Shown here piece after piece: positions 1-8,116 of a DNA stretch of 32,290 nt. The position numbers and the translations under genes are program-made. The notes beneath the pieces are model-generated. The model had not been told where the DNA came from, made no database searches, and worked only from the letters and a program-made list of their open reading frames with translations. Where the stretch lies: contig DAHVAR010000246.1 in the NCBI GenBank assembly GCA_027314515.1, positions 1 through 32,290 of the forward strand, given 5' to 3'. This stretch comes from Actinomycetota bacterium. Its GTDB lineage: Bacteria; Actinomycetota; Actinomycetes; Streptosporangiales; Streptosporangiaceae. Numbering within the stretch: position 1 is the first letter of the stretch; each line of letters opens with the position of its first letter.

Positions 1-12
1 CGAGGAGACGCC

Positions 13-756
13 GTGCCGGTTCCCGTGCTTGACACCAGGAACAGCTTCGCCCAGCAACTGTTCGCCCCGCTGCCAGCGCGCTACGACAGGCTCGCCGAGA
101 TCTTGTCCTTCGGCCAGAACGGCCAGTGGCGCCGCGCCATGGTCGACCGCTTAGTCGGCGCACCTGTCGCCGCCGGCGGCGTCGTGCTCGACGTGGCGGC
201 GGGAACGGCCGGAGTGTCGCTGCAGATTGCCGCCCGCACCGGTGCTCGGGTCATCGGCGTGGACCTCACGGAGCAGATGCTTCGGCAGGGGGCGCAGAAT
301 GTCACGGCTGCCGGCGCCGACGGCCGCGTTTGCCTTGTCAATGCCCGGGCGGAGCAACTTCCGCTGCCAGCAGCGTCCGTTGACGCACTCACGTTCACCT
401 ACCTGCTCAGGTACGTCAGCGATCCGCAGGCGACGCTGACCGAGCTGGCCAGGGTGGTCCGGCCGGGCGGAACCGTAGCGAGCCTTGAGTTCAACGTCCC
501 CCCGTCGCCCTTCTGGCGTTTCTGGTGGCGGGCTTACACCACGCTGGCGCTGCCGCTCGGCGGCCTGATCACCGGCGGCCGGCAGTGGTATGAAGTCGGG
601 CGCTTCCTCGGCCCGAGCATCACCGGACACTACCGCCGGTACCCCATCGACTGGACGGTGCGCGCGTGGCAGCAGGCTGGCCTGCGCGATGTCGGCTACC
701 GGGTGATGAGCCTTGGCGGCGGCCTGGTCATGTGGGGAACCCGCGGGGGTGGCTGA
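13..756 (+). CDS. UbiE/MenG-like class I SAM-dependent methyltransferase
   Basis: The 247-residue product has a Rossmann methyltransferase fold. Motif I is the VLDVAAGTAG stretch near residues 58-67, followed by an acidic residue at the end of strand 2 (GVDLTEQML). The N-terminus (ARYDRLAEILSFGQ) and the later WYEVGRFLGPSI stretch resemble the quinone-ring methyltransferases UbiE/MenG, which methylate demethylmenaquinone. The start is GTG with a GAGGAG Shine-Dalgarno at 2-7. The stop lies inside the start region of the next gene (GTGGCTGA), so the two are translationally coupled. The membrane-protein partner suggests a lipid or quinone substrate, but that is inference. It may be a paralogue rather than the housekeeping MenG, since no other men genes are nearby. 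Confidence 0.8.
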   Translation: MPVPVLDTRNSFAQQLFAPLPARYDRLAEILSFGQNGQWRRAMVDRLVGAPVAAGGVVLDVAAGTAGVSLQIAARTGARVIGVDLTEQMLRQGAQNVTAAGADGRVCLVNARAEQLPLPAASVDALTFTYLLRYVSDPQATLTELARVVRPGGTVASLEFNVPPSPFWRFWWRAYTTLALPLGGLITGGRQWYEVGRFLGPSITGHYRRYPIDWTVRAWQQAGLRDVGYRVMSLGGGLVMWGTRGGG

Positions 757-1501
757 CGACGGCGTAGCGCCGGGCACCGCCGCACGGCCAGCGTTCTACG
801 CGGCTCGTCCTGGCCGCTGGCGCGACTGGTGGACGCTGCTGCACCCGCCCTATACCGCCTGGCACTTGTCGTACGTCGTCATCGGCGCCACCATTGCGCC
901 ACGGGTCACGCTGGTACCGCTGCTGGCCGCGCTGACCGCCTTCTTTCTCGCCGTCGGCCTGGCCGCGCATGCACTGGACGAATACCACGGCCGGCCGCTG
1001 CGGACCCAGATCCCGGGCGGCGTGCTGCTCGGCGTGGCCGGGCTTAGCCTGGCCGGAGCAGTCGCGCTCGGCGTGGCCGGAGCGCTCCGGGTGGGCTGGC
1101 CGCTGATCCCGTTCATGCTGGCCGGCCCGCTGCTGGTGGTTGCCTACAACGCCGAGCTGTTCGGCGGCATCGTGCACACCGACGCGGGCTTCGCCGCCGC
1201 ATGGGGCGCTTTCCCGCTGCTGACCTCGTACGTGGCGCAGACGGGCACCCTCTCGGTGGCCGCTGTGCTGGCCGCCGGGGCCGCATTCGGCATCTCGGCG
1301 GCACAGCGGAGCCTCAGCACCCCGGCCAGGATGCTGCGGCGCCGCACGGCCGACGTGGCGGGCAGCATCACGCTGGCAGATGGTGCCGTGCTGGCACTGG
1401 ATTCAGGCCGGCTCCTGGCGCCGCTGGAACGAGCGCTGCGGGCACTGTCCTGGAGCGTCGTGCTGCTCGCAGCCGCGCTCGCCGTGGCCAGGCTAGGCTG
1501 A
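749..1501 (+). CDS. Polytopic membrane protein, possibly UbiA-like
   Basis: The protein has about 250 residues and roughly seven hydrophobic segments after a short hydrophilic N-terminus. The LHPPYTAWHLSYVVIG entry and the AAHALDEYHGRPLRT segment, an acidic motif after a helix, are reminiscent of the first Asp-rich motif of UbiA-type prenyltransferases. The canonical NDxxDxxxD motif is not complete, so the assignment is weak. I chose GTG at 749 because it overlaps the upstream methyltransferase stop by a GTGGCTGA junction. An upstream start at 713 would lie deep inside that gene. Coupling to a UbiE/MenG-like methyltransferase fits a role in isoprenoid or quinone-like lipid modification, but no function can be assigned firmly. 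Confidence 0.6.
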   Translation: MADDGVAPGTAARPAFYAARPGRWRDWWTLLHPPYTAWHLSYVVIGATIAPRVTLVPLLAALTAFFLAVGLAAHALDEYHGRPLRTQIPGGVLLGVAGLSLAGAVALGVAGALRVGWPLIPFMLAGPLLVVAYNAELFGGIVHTDAGFAAAWGAFPLLTSYVAQTGTLSVAAVLAAGAAFGISAAQRSLSTPARMLRRRTADVAGSITLADGAVLALDSGRLLAPLERALRALSWSVVLLAAALAVARLG

Positions 1502-1524
1502 CCGGCGAATCGCGGTGTCCGGCG

Positions 1525-1547
1525 GCCGCCGGCCGACGACCGGCGGC
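1525..1547. terminator. GC-rich hairpin between convergent genes
   Basis: An 8-bp perfect stem (GCCGCCGG with CCGGCGGC) around a 7-nt loop lies in the gap between two convergent genes. There is no T-run, so it is at most a factor-assisted or bidirectional terminator. Confidence 0.3.
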
Positions 1548-1608
1548 AGAAGCGCGCAATCCGGCTGGCGCCGCAGTCAGCGGCCGTACGGGCCGCCGTG
1601 TATCTCGA

Positions 1609-3288
1609 TCACGCCCATAGCGGGTGGTAGCTGACGATGTCTGGCGGCGGCGGCGTAGCGATGGTGAGAGGCGCGTCGAGCCACGCTGCCAGGTCAGCTG
1701 TCGTCCAGGGGGGAGTTGCGCGGCGGGGGTTATGCCGGGCTGCGCGGGCGGCTTGGTTCTGCTGAAGCTCGATCCGGGCGGTGAGCAGCAGCAGGAGCGA
1801 TCCAACCGCATTGGGGGTCAGTTCTGGTGAGCTTCGGAGCCAGCCGATGAACCGCTCAGCCGCGTTTCGGTCTTTGAGGACCTCGGCAATGTCGATGGTC
1901 ATGCACTGGTCGCCAAGCTCCCAGAGGCCCTCGACTAGGTCGGGAGCAGAGCGGCTGATCCGGAAGTCTTGGGAGGATCCCGCGAGTCGGGCAGTGGCGA
2001 CCAGGACGTGCGTGCCTAGTTCAGTCTCGCTGTCCAGCTCGAAGACGCCAAGGGCGCCGACTTGTGATGTCTCAGCGCTCAGGTCGATGCCGAGTTCCTC
2101 CCTGGCTTCCCGGATGATTGCCTGAAGCAGGTCGGGCAGTCCGTTGCCGTCCAAGTCGGCGTCGAGGCCTTCTCTGCTCACTAGTTCGCAGTTGCCGCTG
2201 ACGGTCCCGGTGTAGCAACCGGGATGCACCACGTAGTCCGATCGGCGCGGGAGGACGACGACGTCATGTTCATCCATTGCAAGGAGGTTGAGGGTGAGCA
2301 GCCGAGAGCACTGAGCGTCATCGCCGGCGAGTTCTGCGGACTGGGGTACCTGGGTGGCGAGGAAAGCGAAGTATGTCGTCTCAGCCAGGCACAGATGCAG
2401 CTTTTGCCGACCGGAAACCCGGTCCATTTCCACGCGGAAGCCGGACCCGTGCCAGCGCGGCAGCACTCCGTCGAACTCGAGCGGATTCGTGCCGGCCATG
2501 CCGCGGACGTCGGTGACCTCGCGAGTGACCTTCGCGTCAGGAGTTGAGTTACGAGCCGGGCTTGTCGCCAGCACAACCCGGTAAGACTGGTAGGAGGCAC
2601 CGAGCACAGGAAAGACTGTTGACGCGCGCGCTGCGGTCATTTCCGGCCAGGTCACCAGGCGCACCGTCCCCGGCCGACCGCCGCGCGGTGCCAGGTCCAC
2701 GGTGCGGCCGCGCAGCTTGTCGGCGCCGGGCTCGAGTTCTAGAGGCTCGAATGCCGCCCAGCGCCGAAGCAGGGCAGCGGTATCGGTGGCGCACTGGTAC
2801 TCCCGGGCGACAAGCTCCCCGGCCGCAGATCGCAGTATCCACCGGCGGCGAACGGCGGCGGCGTAGGAATCGTAAGCGTCAGCCAGCCCGGCCAGTGCCA
2901 GACAATAGTCCGGCGCGGCAGCGCGGGCAGCGAACGTGAACGGAACCGGCACCGCGATCGGCGTCGGCAGATCCTCGGTGGTCGTTGCCGCCAAGAGGTC
3001 CGACAGCCACGCAAGTTCCTGCTGCACCTGCGGGCTGAGCCCTCTGACCCGCTGCGACAGCAGCTGCCGGCTGGCAGCGGAAAACCGGTGCCGGTGAGCA
3101 GTGAACCCGGCGCGCCTCATCGCCGGCCCGATCCACCGGCGACGCCGAGCCGCCAGCGCCAGCGTCTGGTAGGAGGTGCCGGCCACCCATGCGGCCAGCA
3201 CTACGACTAGCACAGCGACCAGGGCGCTCACGATGGTCGCCCAGTCCACGACGGTCTGCAACGCTGACCCGTTCGCCAATCCCGACAC
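1609..3288 (-). CDS. Membrane-anchored protein with C-terminal Nudix-like domain
   Basis: The protein has 559 residues. One transmembrane segment spans about residues 17-37, followed by an Arg-rich stretch, so the bulk is probably cytoplasmic. Residues ~335-470 look like a Nudix fold: a VVVLPRRS strand, then CYTGTVSGNCE, then REAREELG at 393-400, which matches the catalytic second half of the Nudix box. The first half of the box is interrupted by an insertion carrying D376-x-D378-x-D380-G and D386, a DxDxDG calcium-loop-like motif. Residues 60-330 are unassigned. The start is GTG with an AAGGAA ~12 nt upstream. It is divergent from the phosphotransferase gene. The substrate cannot be predicted. 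Confidence 0.7.
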   Translation of the reverse strand: MSGLANGSALQTVVDWATIVSALVAVLVVVLAAWVAGTSYQTLALAARRRRWIGPAMRRAGFTAHRHRFSAASRQLLSQRVRGLSPQVQQELAWLSDLLAATTTEDLPTPIAVPVPFTFAARAAAPDYCLALAGLADAYDSYAAAVRRRWILRSAAGELVAREYQCATDTAALLRRWAAFEPLELEPGADKLRGRTVDLAPRGGRPGTVRLVTWPEMTAARASTVFPVLGASYQSYRVVLATSPARNSTPDAKVTREVTDVRGMAGTNPLEFDGVLPRWHGSGFRVEMDRVSGRQKLHLCLAETTYFAFLATQVPQSAELAGDDAQCSRLLTLNLLAMDEHDVVVLPRRSDYVVHPGCYTGTVSGNCELVSREGLDADLDGNGLPDLLQAIIREAREELGIDLSAETSQVGALGVFELDSETELGTHVLVATARLAGSSQDFRISRSAPDLVEGLWELGDQCMTIDIAEVLKDRNAAERFIGWLRSSPELTPNAVGSLLLLLTARIELQQNQAARAARHNPRRATPPWTTADLAAWLDAPLTIATPPPPDIVSYHPLWA

Positions 3289-3500
3289 CCGCCAGCTTCC
3301 TTAGCCCGCGACCGACGCTACCTTCTAACAGCCGTGCCGCTAAGCCGCATCGCGACACTACTGGCACAGATCCCCCAGCTTTTCGCCACCAGGGCAGCGG
3401 GCCGACGGACAGCGGGAACCGCCGCGTCACGCGATCGACGCGACGGCCGATGCGCTGATGTGAGGATGCCGGGTTGCTTGCCTGCCCGCACACTGGCGGG

Positions 3501-4274
3501 GTGGAGATTCGCCTGGAGGGCGGCAACACCGGCGGGGCGGTCCGGGTCGGCGATACCGTGCGACGGGCAGCCGGGCCGTGGACGCCGGCGGTGCATGCGC
3601 TGCTGGCGCACCTGGCGGGCAAGGGCTTCGCCGGCAGCCCCAGGCCGCTGGGGCTGGATCTGCAGGGACGGGAGGTGCTGACGTTCCTGGTCGGCGAGAC
3701 GGTGGGCAGCACGCGGCCGTGGCCGGGGTGGGTGCACGCCGATGACACCCTCCTGCAGGTCGCCAGATGGCTGCGCAGCTTCCACGGCGCCGTAGCGGAC
3801 TTCGTCCCGCCGTCGGAGGCGGTGTGGCGGATGGGCGGCCAGTGGGCGCCCGGACTGATCGTTGGCCACAACGACGCCGCTCCGTATAACGCCGTCTGGA
3901 GCGACGGCAGGCTGGCCGGGTTCTTCGACTGGGACATGGCTGGGCCGGTGAGCCCGGCATGGGATGTGGCGTACGCCGCGTTCAGCTGGGTGCCGCTGCA
4001 CGCCCGGCACGTCGTAGCGCAGGAAGGCTTCACCGACTTCGCGGGACGGCCGCGTCGGCTGCGGCTATTCCTGGCCGGGTACGGCTGGGCTGGCTCACTG
4101 CCAGCCTTCCTGGAGGTCGTGACCGCGCGGATCCAGGCCCACGTCACGAGCTTGCGCGACTTGGCAACGCGCGATCCACTGTTCGCGCGGATAGTCGCGC
4201 AAGGAGGAGCAGACGACCTCGAGACGGCCATTGCTGAACTCGAGCACATCGCCCAGAGTCCACCGGGCATGTGA
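3501..4274 (+). CDS. Aminoglycoside phosphotransferase (APH)-fold kinase
   Basis: About 257 residues. The catalytic loop VGHNDAAPYN fits HxDxxxxN of the APH/choline-kinase superfamily, with the catalytic Asp in HND. The later FFDWDMAGP carries the Mg-binding Asp equivalent to DFG. The N-lobe is short and Gly-rich (RLEGGNTGGAVRVG), matching the reduced glycine loop of this group. I prefer GTG at 3501 because it gives the usual MEIRLEGG opening; an in-frame TTG at 3474 adds nine residues that look non-conserved. Small APH-like proteins of this type are common in actinobacteria and mostly of unknown substrate, so antibiotic resistance should not be assumed. Confidence 0.8.
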   Translation: MEIRLEGGNTGGAVRVGDTVRRAAGPWTPAVHALLAHLAGKGFAGSPRPLGLDLQGREVLTFLVGETVGSTRPWPGWVHADDTLLQVARWLRSFHGAVADFVPPSEAVWRMGGQWAPGLIVGHNDAAPYNAVWSDGRLAGFFDWDMAGPVSPAWDVAYAAFSWVPLHARHVVAQEGFTDFAGRPRRLRLFLAGYGWAGSLPAFLEVVTARIQAHVTSLRDLATRDPLFARIVAQGGADDLETAIAELEHIAQSPPGM

Positions 4275-4338
4275 GCGTGTTACATCCCTAGAATCCGCGC
4301 ATGTCCATTCGCGACGCGAGTGGCAATCAGGGCGCCTG

Positions 4339-4350
4339 TAGGGTAAACCA
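4339..4350 (+). promoter_or_regulatory. Probable -10 element for leaderless VOC stump
   Basis: TAGGGT (4339-4344, fitting TANNNT) is followed by exactly six bases and then the ATG at 4351. That is the spacing expected if transcription starts on the A of the start codon. No Shine-Dalgarno is present, which agrees with a leaderless message. Confidence 0.4.
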
Positions 4351-4479
4351 ATGGCGTCGGTCAAGCAGTTCCAGGTCACCTTCGACTGCGCAGAACCCGA
4401 TCGCGTCGCTCGTTTCTGGTGCGAGGTGCTGGGGTACGTCGTACCGGCGCTCCCCAGTGTTCAGGTTCCGGGCAGTTGA
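4351..4479 (+). pseudogene. Truncated VOC-family (glyoxalase-like) gene
   Basis: The opening MASVKQFQVTFDCAEPDR and the following VARFWCEVLGY are the first beta-alpha unit of the actinobacterial VOC/glyoxalase-like family, which normally runs to 120-250 residues. Family-like sequence stops after GYVVP and the frame closes after 42 codons. ISL3-type transposase sequence follows, so the rest of the gene appears lost to insertion and later decay. The stump probably makes no functional product. Confidence 0.65.
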
Positions 4480-5284
4480 TCGCGTGAGTGGCGTGTGGGT
4501 GTGAACCGGGCGCGGCCGGCCGTGTGCCCGGGGTAGCGTTTCCCGGCGCAGGGACGGGGCTGGTGATGGGGGACGGGCATGCGGCCTGGGCCAGATGGGT
4601 CGATCTGGAATGACATTCTCGACACTGAGCATGCGGTGGTAGTCCGCACCTATATCGAGCAGTGGCCGCGCAGGGATCGCCCCGCCGGAGAAGGTGCTGA
4701 TCGTCGTGGTTGAGCCCGACGGGCAGGCCCGGCATCGCTGCCCGCAGTGCGGGCTGCGCGGGAAGGTCACCGAGACGGATGTGCGCCGGCGGTACGCCAG
4801 GACACCCTGGATGTGCACGGCAAGCGGTGCTTCCTGGAGGCTGAGGTGCCGCGGATCGTGTGCGGCGAGCACGGGAAGGTGACCGTGGCGGTGCCGTGGG
4901 CCCGTCATGATGACCGGTTCAGTCTGCCGTTCGAGGACCAGGCGGCGTGGTGCTGCGCGCACATGCCGTGGACCAGGGTGTCGCGGCTGCTGCGGGTGAG
5001 CTGGGAGGCGCTGGCGCACATCGTGGCCAGGGTCGCGGCGGACGCCGCGGCCGGGCGGAACCGCCTCGACGGGCTGCGCCGTATCGGCATTGACGAGAAG
5101 TCGTGGGGCAAGGGCGCGGGCAAGTTCCTGATGGTGGTCACCGACCACGACACCGGGAAGATCGCCTGGATGGGCGAGGGCCGCTGCCAGGACACCGTCG
5201 GCAGCGAGCTCGCGGTCACGACACCCCTCTTCGGCCAGGTCGGCTGCGACCTCCGCCGCGACCGACACGACAACGACCCGGCGG
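4445..5284 (+). mobile_element. Decayed ISL3-family insertion sequence remnant
   Basis: The segment between the VOC stump and the stop of the next gene contains transposase sequence only. The left boundary is estimated from where VOC-like coding ends. No matching inverted repeat or target duplication was found at the right side, which is consistent with loss of the 3' half of the element. Confidence 0.5.
4579..5199 (+). pseudogene. ISL3-family transposase, frameshifted and 3'-truncated
   Basis: Three reading-frame pieces make up one ISL3-like transposase. The N-terminus starts at ATG 4579. A middle piece from about 4685 carries EKVLIVVVEPDGQ and the RCPQCG zinc-finger half. The third piece, from about 4812, carries LDVHGKRCFLEAEVPR, VAVPWARHDDRF and RRIGIDEKS, whose Asp (codon at 5092) is the first catalytic acidic residue. 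Two compensating frameshifts fall near 4685 and 4800-4812. Similarity ends around 5199 (GRCQDTV), before the second and third catalytic acids, so it is inactive. It is not an intact gene although its last frame stays open. Confidence 0.75.
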
Positions 5285-7906
5285 TCAGAGCGCGTCGTGC
5301 CGCTGAAGGTAGTTCATCGCAAGCCAGCCGACCGCGGCAGGCAGGTAGAACGTGACCAGCCGGAAGAGCAGTACCGCACTCAGCGCGTACGCCGTCAAGA
5401 CATGCGCGACCGCGGTCAGCCCGGCCGACAGTGTCGCCTCGGCCACGCCGATGCCACCAGGGGTGGGCACCACCGAACTGATCGCACTACCGGTCAGGTA
5501 CACGACGCCGACCGCGAAGACCTGAGCGTGGCCGCCGACAGCCAGCACCGAGACTTCCAGGCAGAGGATGTAGGCGAGGGTGAGCATCAGCGCACCCCCG
5601 ATGCCCTCAGCTAGCTTGGCCGGCCGCTGCGCAACGTCCAGCAGGCGCGGGATGACCTGGCCGAGCGCCGGCGCCACCCGGGAGCGGACCAGCCTGCGGC
5701 CGGCTGGCAGCGCCAGTACTGCCAGCACCACGGCGCCCACAGCAGCCAGCGCGATATAGGACCAGCTGGGCGGCGGCCGGATCGAGGTGCTGGGTGAGCC
5801 GCCGGTCAGCACGATGAAGATGACCAGGAGCAGCAAATGCAGGACGAATGCGAAGACTTGTGACACGCCCACGCTCGACGCCGCGTCGGCCGGGGCGACC
5901 TTGGCCTTGTTCAGGTAGCGGATGTTCAGCGCCACGCCGCCGACCGCGGCCGGAGTCACCAGCGTCACGAAGTTCCCAGCTAGCTGGGCCAGCAAAGTCC
6001 GGGCGAAGCTGAGCTTCTCCAGCACGAAACCGGAGAGCGAGAAAGCCGCCCCGACGAAGGTGACGGCTGACAGCGCCAGCGCCACCAGTACCCAGCGCCA
6101 GTCGGCCTGCCTGAGGACCGGAATGAAGCCGCGCCGGTTGACCTGCCCGATCAGGATGTAAGCCGCGAAGACCGCCCCCACCAGGGTGATGACCGCGCGC
6201 GGCCGGATTCGCTCTAGCTGCTCTGGCGGGACCTCGAAGCCGGGCGAGGCGGCGACGAACTGCTTGCGCAGGGCGGGCAGCACGTCCTTGCGGCGGCGCA
6301 GCTCCACTCTTGTCGAGCGGTGCAGCACCACCGGCTGGAGCAGCGGCACCAGGCTGGCCACCATGCCTGACCCGAGCCTGCGGCGCGCTACCGCCGCGGC
6401 GCGCTCCGGTCCTACCAGCAGTGCCATGGTCGCGGTGAGCTGGGCAAGATCCAGCCGGATCTGCAGATCCGTGGCCGCCAGGTCCCCGTCTCCGGGCTCA
6501 AGCAGCGTCACCAGGGCCGAGTCGTCACCGGATATCTCGATGTGCTGGGCGGTCAGCGACCGGTGCGTCAGCCGCCGTCGATGCAGCGCCTGGACGGCGC
6601 CCCAGGCGCGGTCGAGCTGCTCGTCTGATGGCGGCACGGCCAGCTTGTCCAGGGTCGTGCCGCGCACGTGGCGGGTAGCGATCGCCGCGGCCTCGGGGCC
6701 GACCCGCACGGCCGCTACCAGCCTGGGGGTCGAAACACCGGCGTCTTCCACCGCGTAGGTCATCAGCGCACGGCGCTCAACGGCCCGGCTTACGGTCAGC
6801 GGCGCGCTCCGGGAAACCTGGCTAGTCAGCCGCAGCCGGCGGTAGATGCGATAGAACGCGTCGGCCGCTTGCTGATCCTGGTCGAACACCGTCACGTCCA
6901 GGACCGAGCCGTCCTGGGCCCGGGCGGAATACCTGCGGTTCTCCGTGATGGTGTCCAGCACCCGCCGGATCTCCACTATCGGCGTGGCCGCCTCGCTGAG
7001 CGCGGCGGCGATCTCGCGGGCTGTCGGCCGCTCGGTATTCGTGCCGATCAGGTAGCGCAGCCCTGATCCGACGGCGGCACCGATCAGCAGCGTGATCAGC
7101 AGCGACAGGATAGTGGCGTGCTTCTCGACCAGGCTGGTCACGAAGTAGAAAGTGATCGCTACCGCGAACCAGGTACGCCAGCGCGGAAGACCGGTCAGGC
7201 CGATCATGGTCAGGTAGGCGGCCAGCCCGGCCAGGTTCGGGTCGAGTGCGCTGCCCGCGTGGGCCAGGGCGTGATACAGGTCGGCAAGCGCAGCCAGCGC
7301 GAGGATCGCGTTGCATGCGGCCGTGACCCCGGCGGCGACGAGACCGATGACGACCGCCTCCGCCAGCCGCCGGAGCTGCCGGTTGATGACCAGCCGGACA
7401 GCCAGCGCCACCGGCAGCACGAGCAGAGCAGCGAAGGCAAGCGAGTGCAGCGAGGTGATCAGGGCCCGGCCCAGGTGGTTACTGGCGGCAACGATGTCGT
7501 TCTCTACGGCGATCGCGGTGTCCTTGCCGAGCAGCGCAATCCCAACCAGAACCGCTATCTCGACCCCGGCCGTCACGCACCGGAGCAGGTCAGTCGGCAG
7601 CCTGATCCGGGACTCGGGCTCGTCCTCGACAACCAGCGAGGCCGCTAGCTCGGCCGAGCCCGGCCCGGCTGGCGCCGATCCGTCGGAAGCCGATCCCATC
7701 GCCGCTGTCACCATCTCGCGGGCCGCACCGTGACTGCCCGCCGCACCATCGACGGCTGTCGCGCCGTGCGGCTCGGTCCCGCGCTGGACGCTAGTCGCAC
7801 CGTGGATACCGGTGGCAGGCCCGGACGGCGCCGCCGCCGGACCGTCTGGCGCCGCCGCGGGGCTCTCGGGAGCATCCTCGGGCGGCCGTCGCCGCGACAG
7901 CCTCAT
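5285..7906 (-). CDS. LPG-synthase-TM/flippase-like membrane protein with internal pseudokinase-like segment
   Basis: The protein has 873 residues in four parts. Residues 1-100 are a Pro/Ala/Gly-rich, probably disordered tail. Residues ~105-290 contain about six or seven membrane helices. Residues ~300-545 are a soluble region with kinase-like spacing, where the catalytic loop reads HRSLTAQHI (~448) instead of HxD, so it looks inactive. Residues ~570-873 form an eight-helix LPG_synthase_TM (UPF0104) module with the signature VVPTPGGIGVAEA near 813-825. The C-terminal family includes the membrane half of MprF and archaeal AglD-like proteins, linked to lipid flipping. There is no lysyl-transferase domain. 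It starts at ATG, directly beside a palindrome. Confidence 0.75.
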   Translation of the reverse strand: MRLSRRRPPEDAPESPAAAPDGPAAAPSGPATGIHGATSVQRGTEPHGATAVDGAAGSHGAAREMVTAAMGSASDGSAPAGPGSAELAASLVVEDEPESRIRLPTDLLRCVTAGVEIAVLVGIALLGKDTAIAVENDIVAASNHLGRALITSLHSLAFAALLVLPVALAVRLVINRQLRRLAEAVVIGLVAAGVTAACNAILALAALADLYHALAHAGSALDPNLAGLAAYLTMIGLTGLPRWRTWFAVAITFYFVTSLVEKHATILSLLITLLIGAAVGSGLRYLIGTNTERPTAREIAAALSEAATPIVEIRRVLDTITENRRYSARAQDGSVLDVTVFDQDQQAADAFYRIYRRLRLTSQVSRSAPLTVSRAVERRALMTYAVEDAGVSTPRLVAAVRVGPEAAAIATRHVRGTTLDKLAVPPSDEQLDRAWGAVQALHRRRLTHRSLTAQHIEISGDDSALVTLLEPGDGDLAATDLQIRLDLAQLTATMALLVGPERAAAVARRRLGSGMVASLVPLLQPVVLHRSTRVELRRRKDVLPALRKQFVAASPGFEVPPEQLERIRPRAVITLVGAVFAAYILIGQVNRRGFIPVLRQADWRWVLVALALSAVTFVGAAFSLSGFVLEKLSFARTLLAQLAGNFVTLVTPAAVGGVALNIRYLNKAKVAPADAASSVGVSQVFAFVLHLLLLVIFIVLTGGSPSTSIRPPPSWSYIALAAVGAVVLAVLALPAGRRLVRSRVAPALGQVIPRLLDVAQRPAKLAEGIGGALMLTLAYILCLEVSVLAVGGHAQVFAVGVVYLTGSAISSVVPTPGGIGVAEATLSAGLTAVAHVLTAYALSAVLLFRLVTFYLPAAVGWLAMNYLQRHDAL

Positions 7907-7926
7907 CTGCAGATGGTTGCATCTGC
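7904..7926. repeat. Palindrome over start codon of the LPG-TM gene
   Basis: CATCTGCAGATG at 7904-7915 is a perfect 12-bp palindrome that includes the start codon (CAT on this strand). After GTTG a third half-site, CATCTGC, follows at 7920-7926 and can form a 7-bp stem with GCAGATG at 7909-7915. It could be an operator or an mRNA hairpin masking the start. Confidence 0.4.
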
Positions 7927-8116
7927 CCGGTCAAAGGCAAGCAGCACCCCAAGATGTCGCCGCCGTACCAGGATAAATTTCGCAAATCGCCGCCTGTCCT
8001 GCCGCGTGCCCATCATGACCGAGCAGCTGCCGGGCCGGGCCGGCCTGCTTCGGCTGGCTCTCAGCTGAGCACCGCCTCGGCTTGCCCGCGCGCGATCGGC
8101 CGCAGCCCCGGGCACG

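Noticed and set aside
1525-1547. Confident intrinsic terminator
   Set aside because: Good stem but no T-run, so it was listed only with low confidence.
3501-4274. Antibiotic-resistance gene
   Set aside because: The APH fold is clear, but nothing ties it to a drug; many actinobacterial members have unrelated or unknown substrates.
4747-5355. Open frame across the transposase read as an intact gene
   Set aside because: Only its middle is ISL3 transposase; the first residues and the last ~50 are out of family, and the end runs antisense into the LPG-TM gene.
7730-8068. Plus-strand ORF near the LPG-TM start
   Set aside because: It is antisense to the gene's disordered N-terminus, Arg-rich, and shows no family similarity; typical GC-rich shadow frame.
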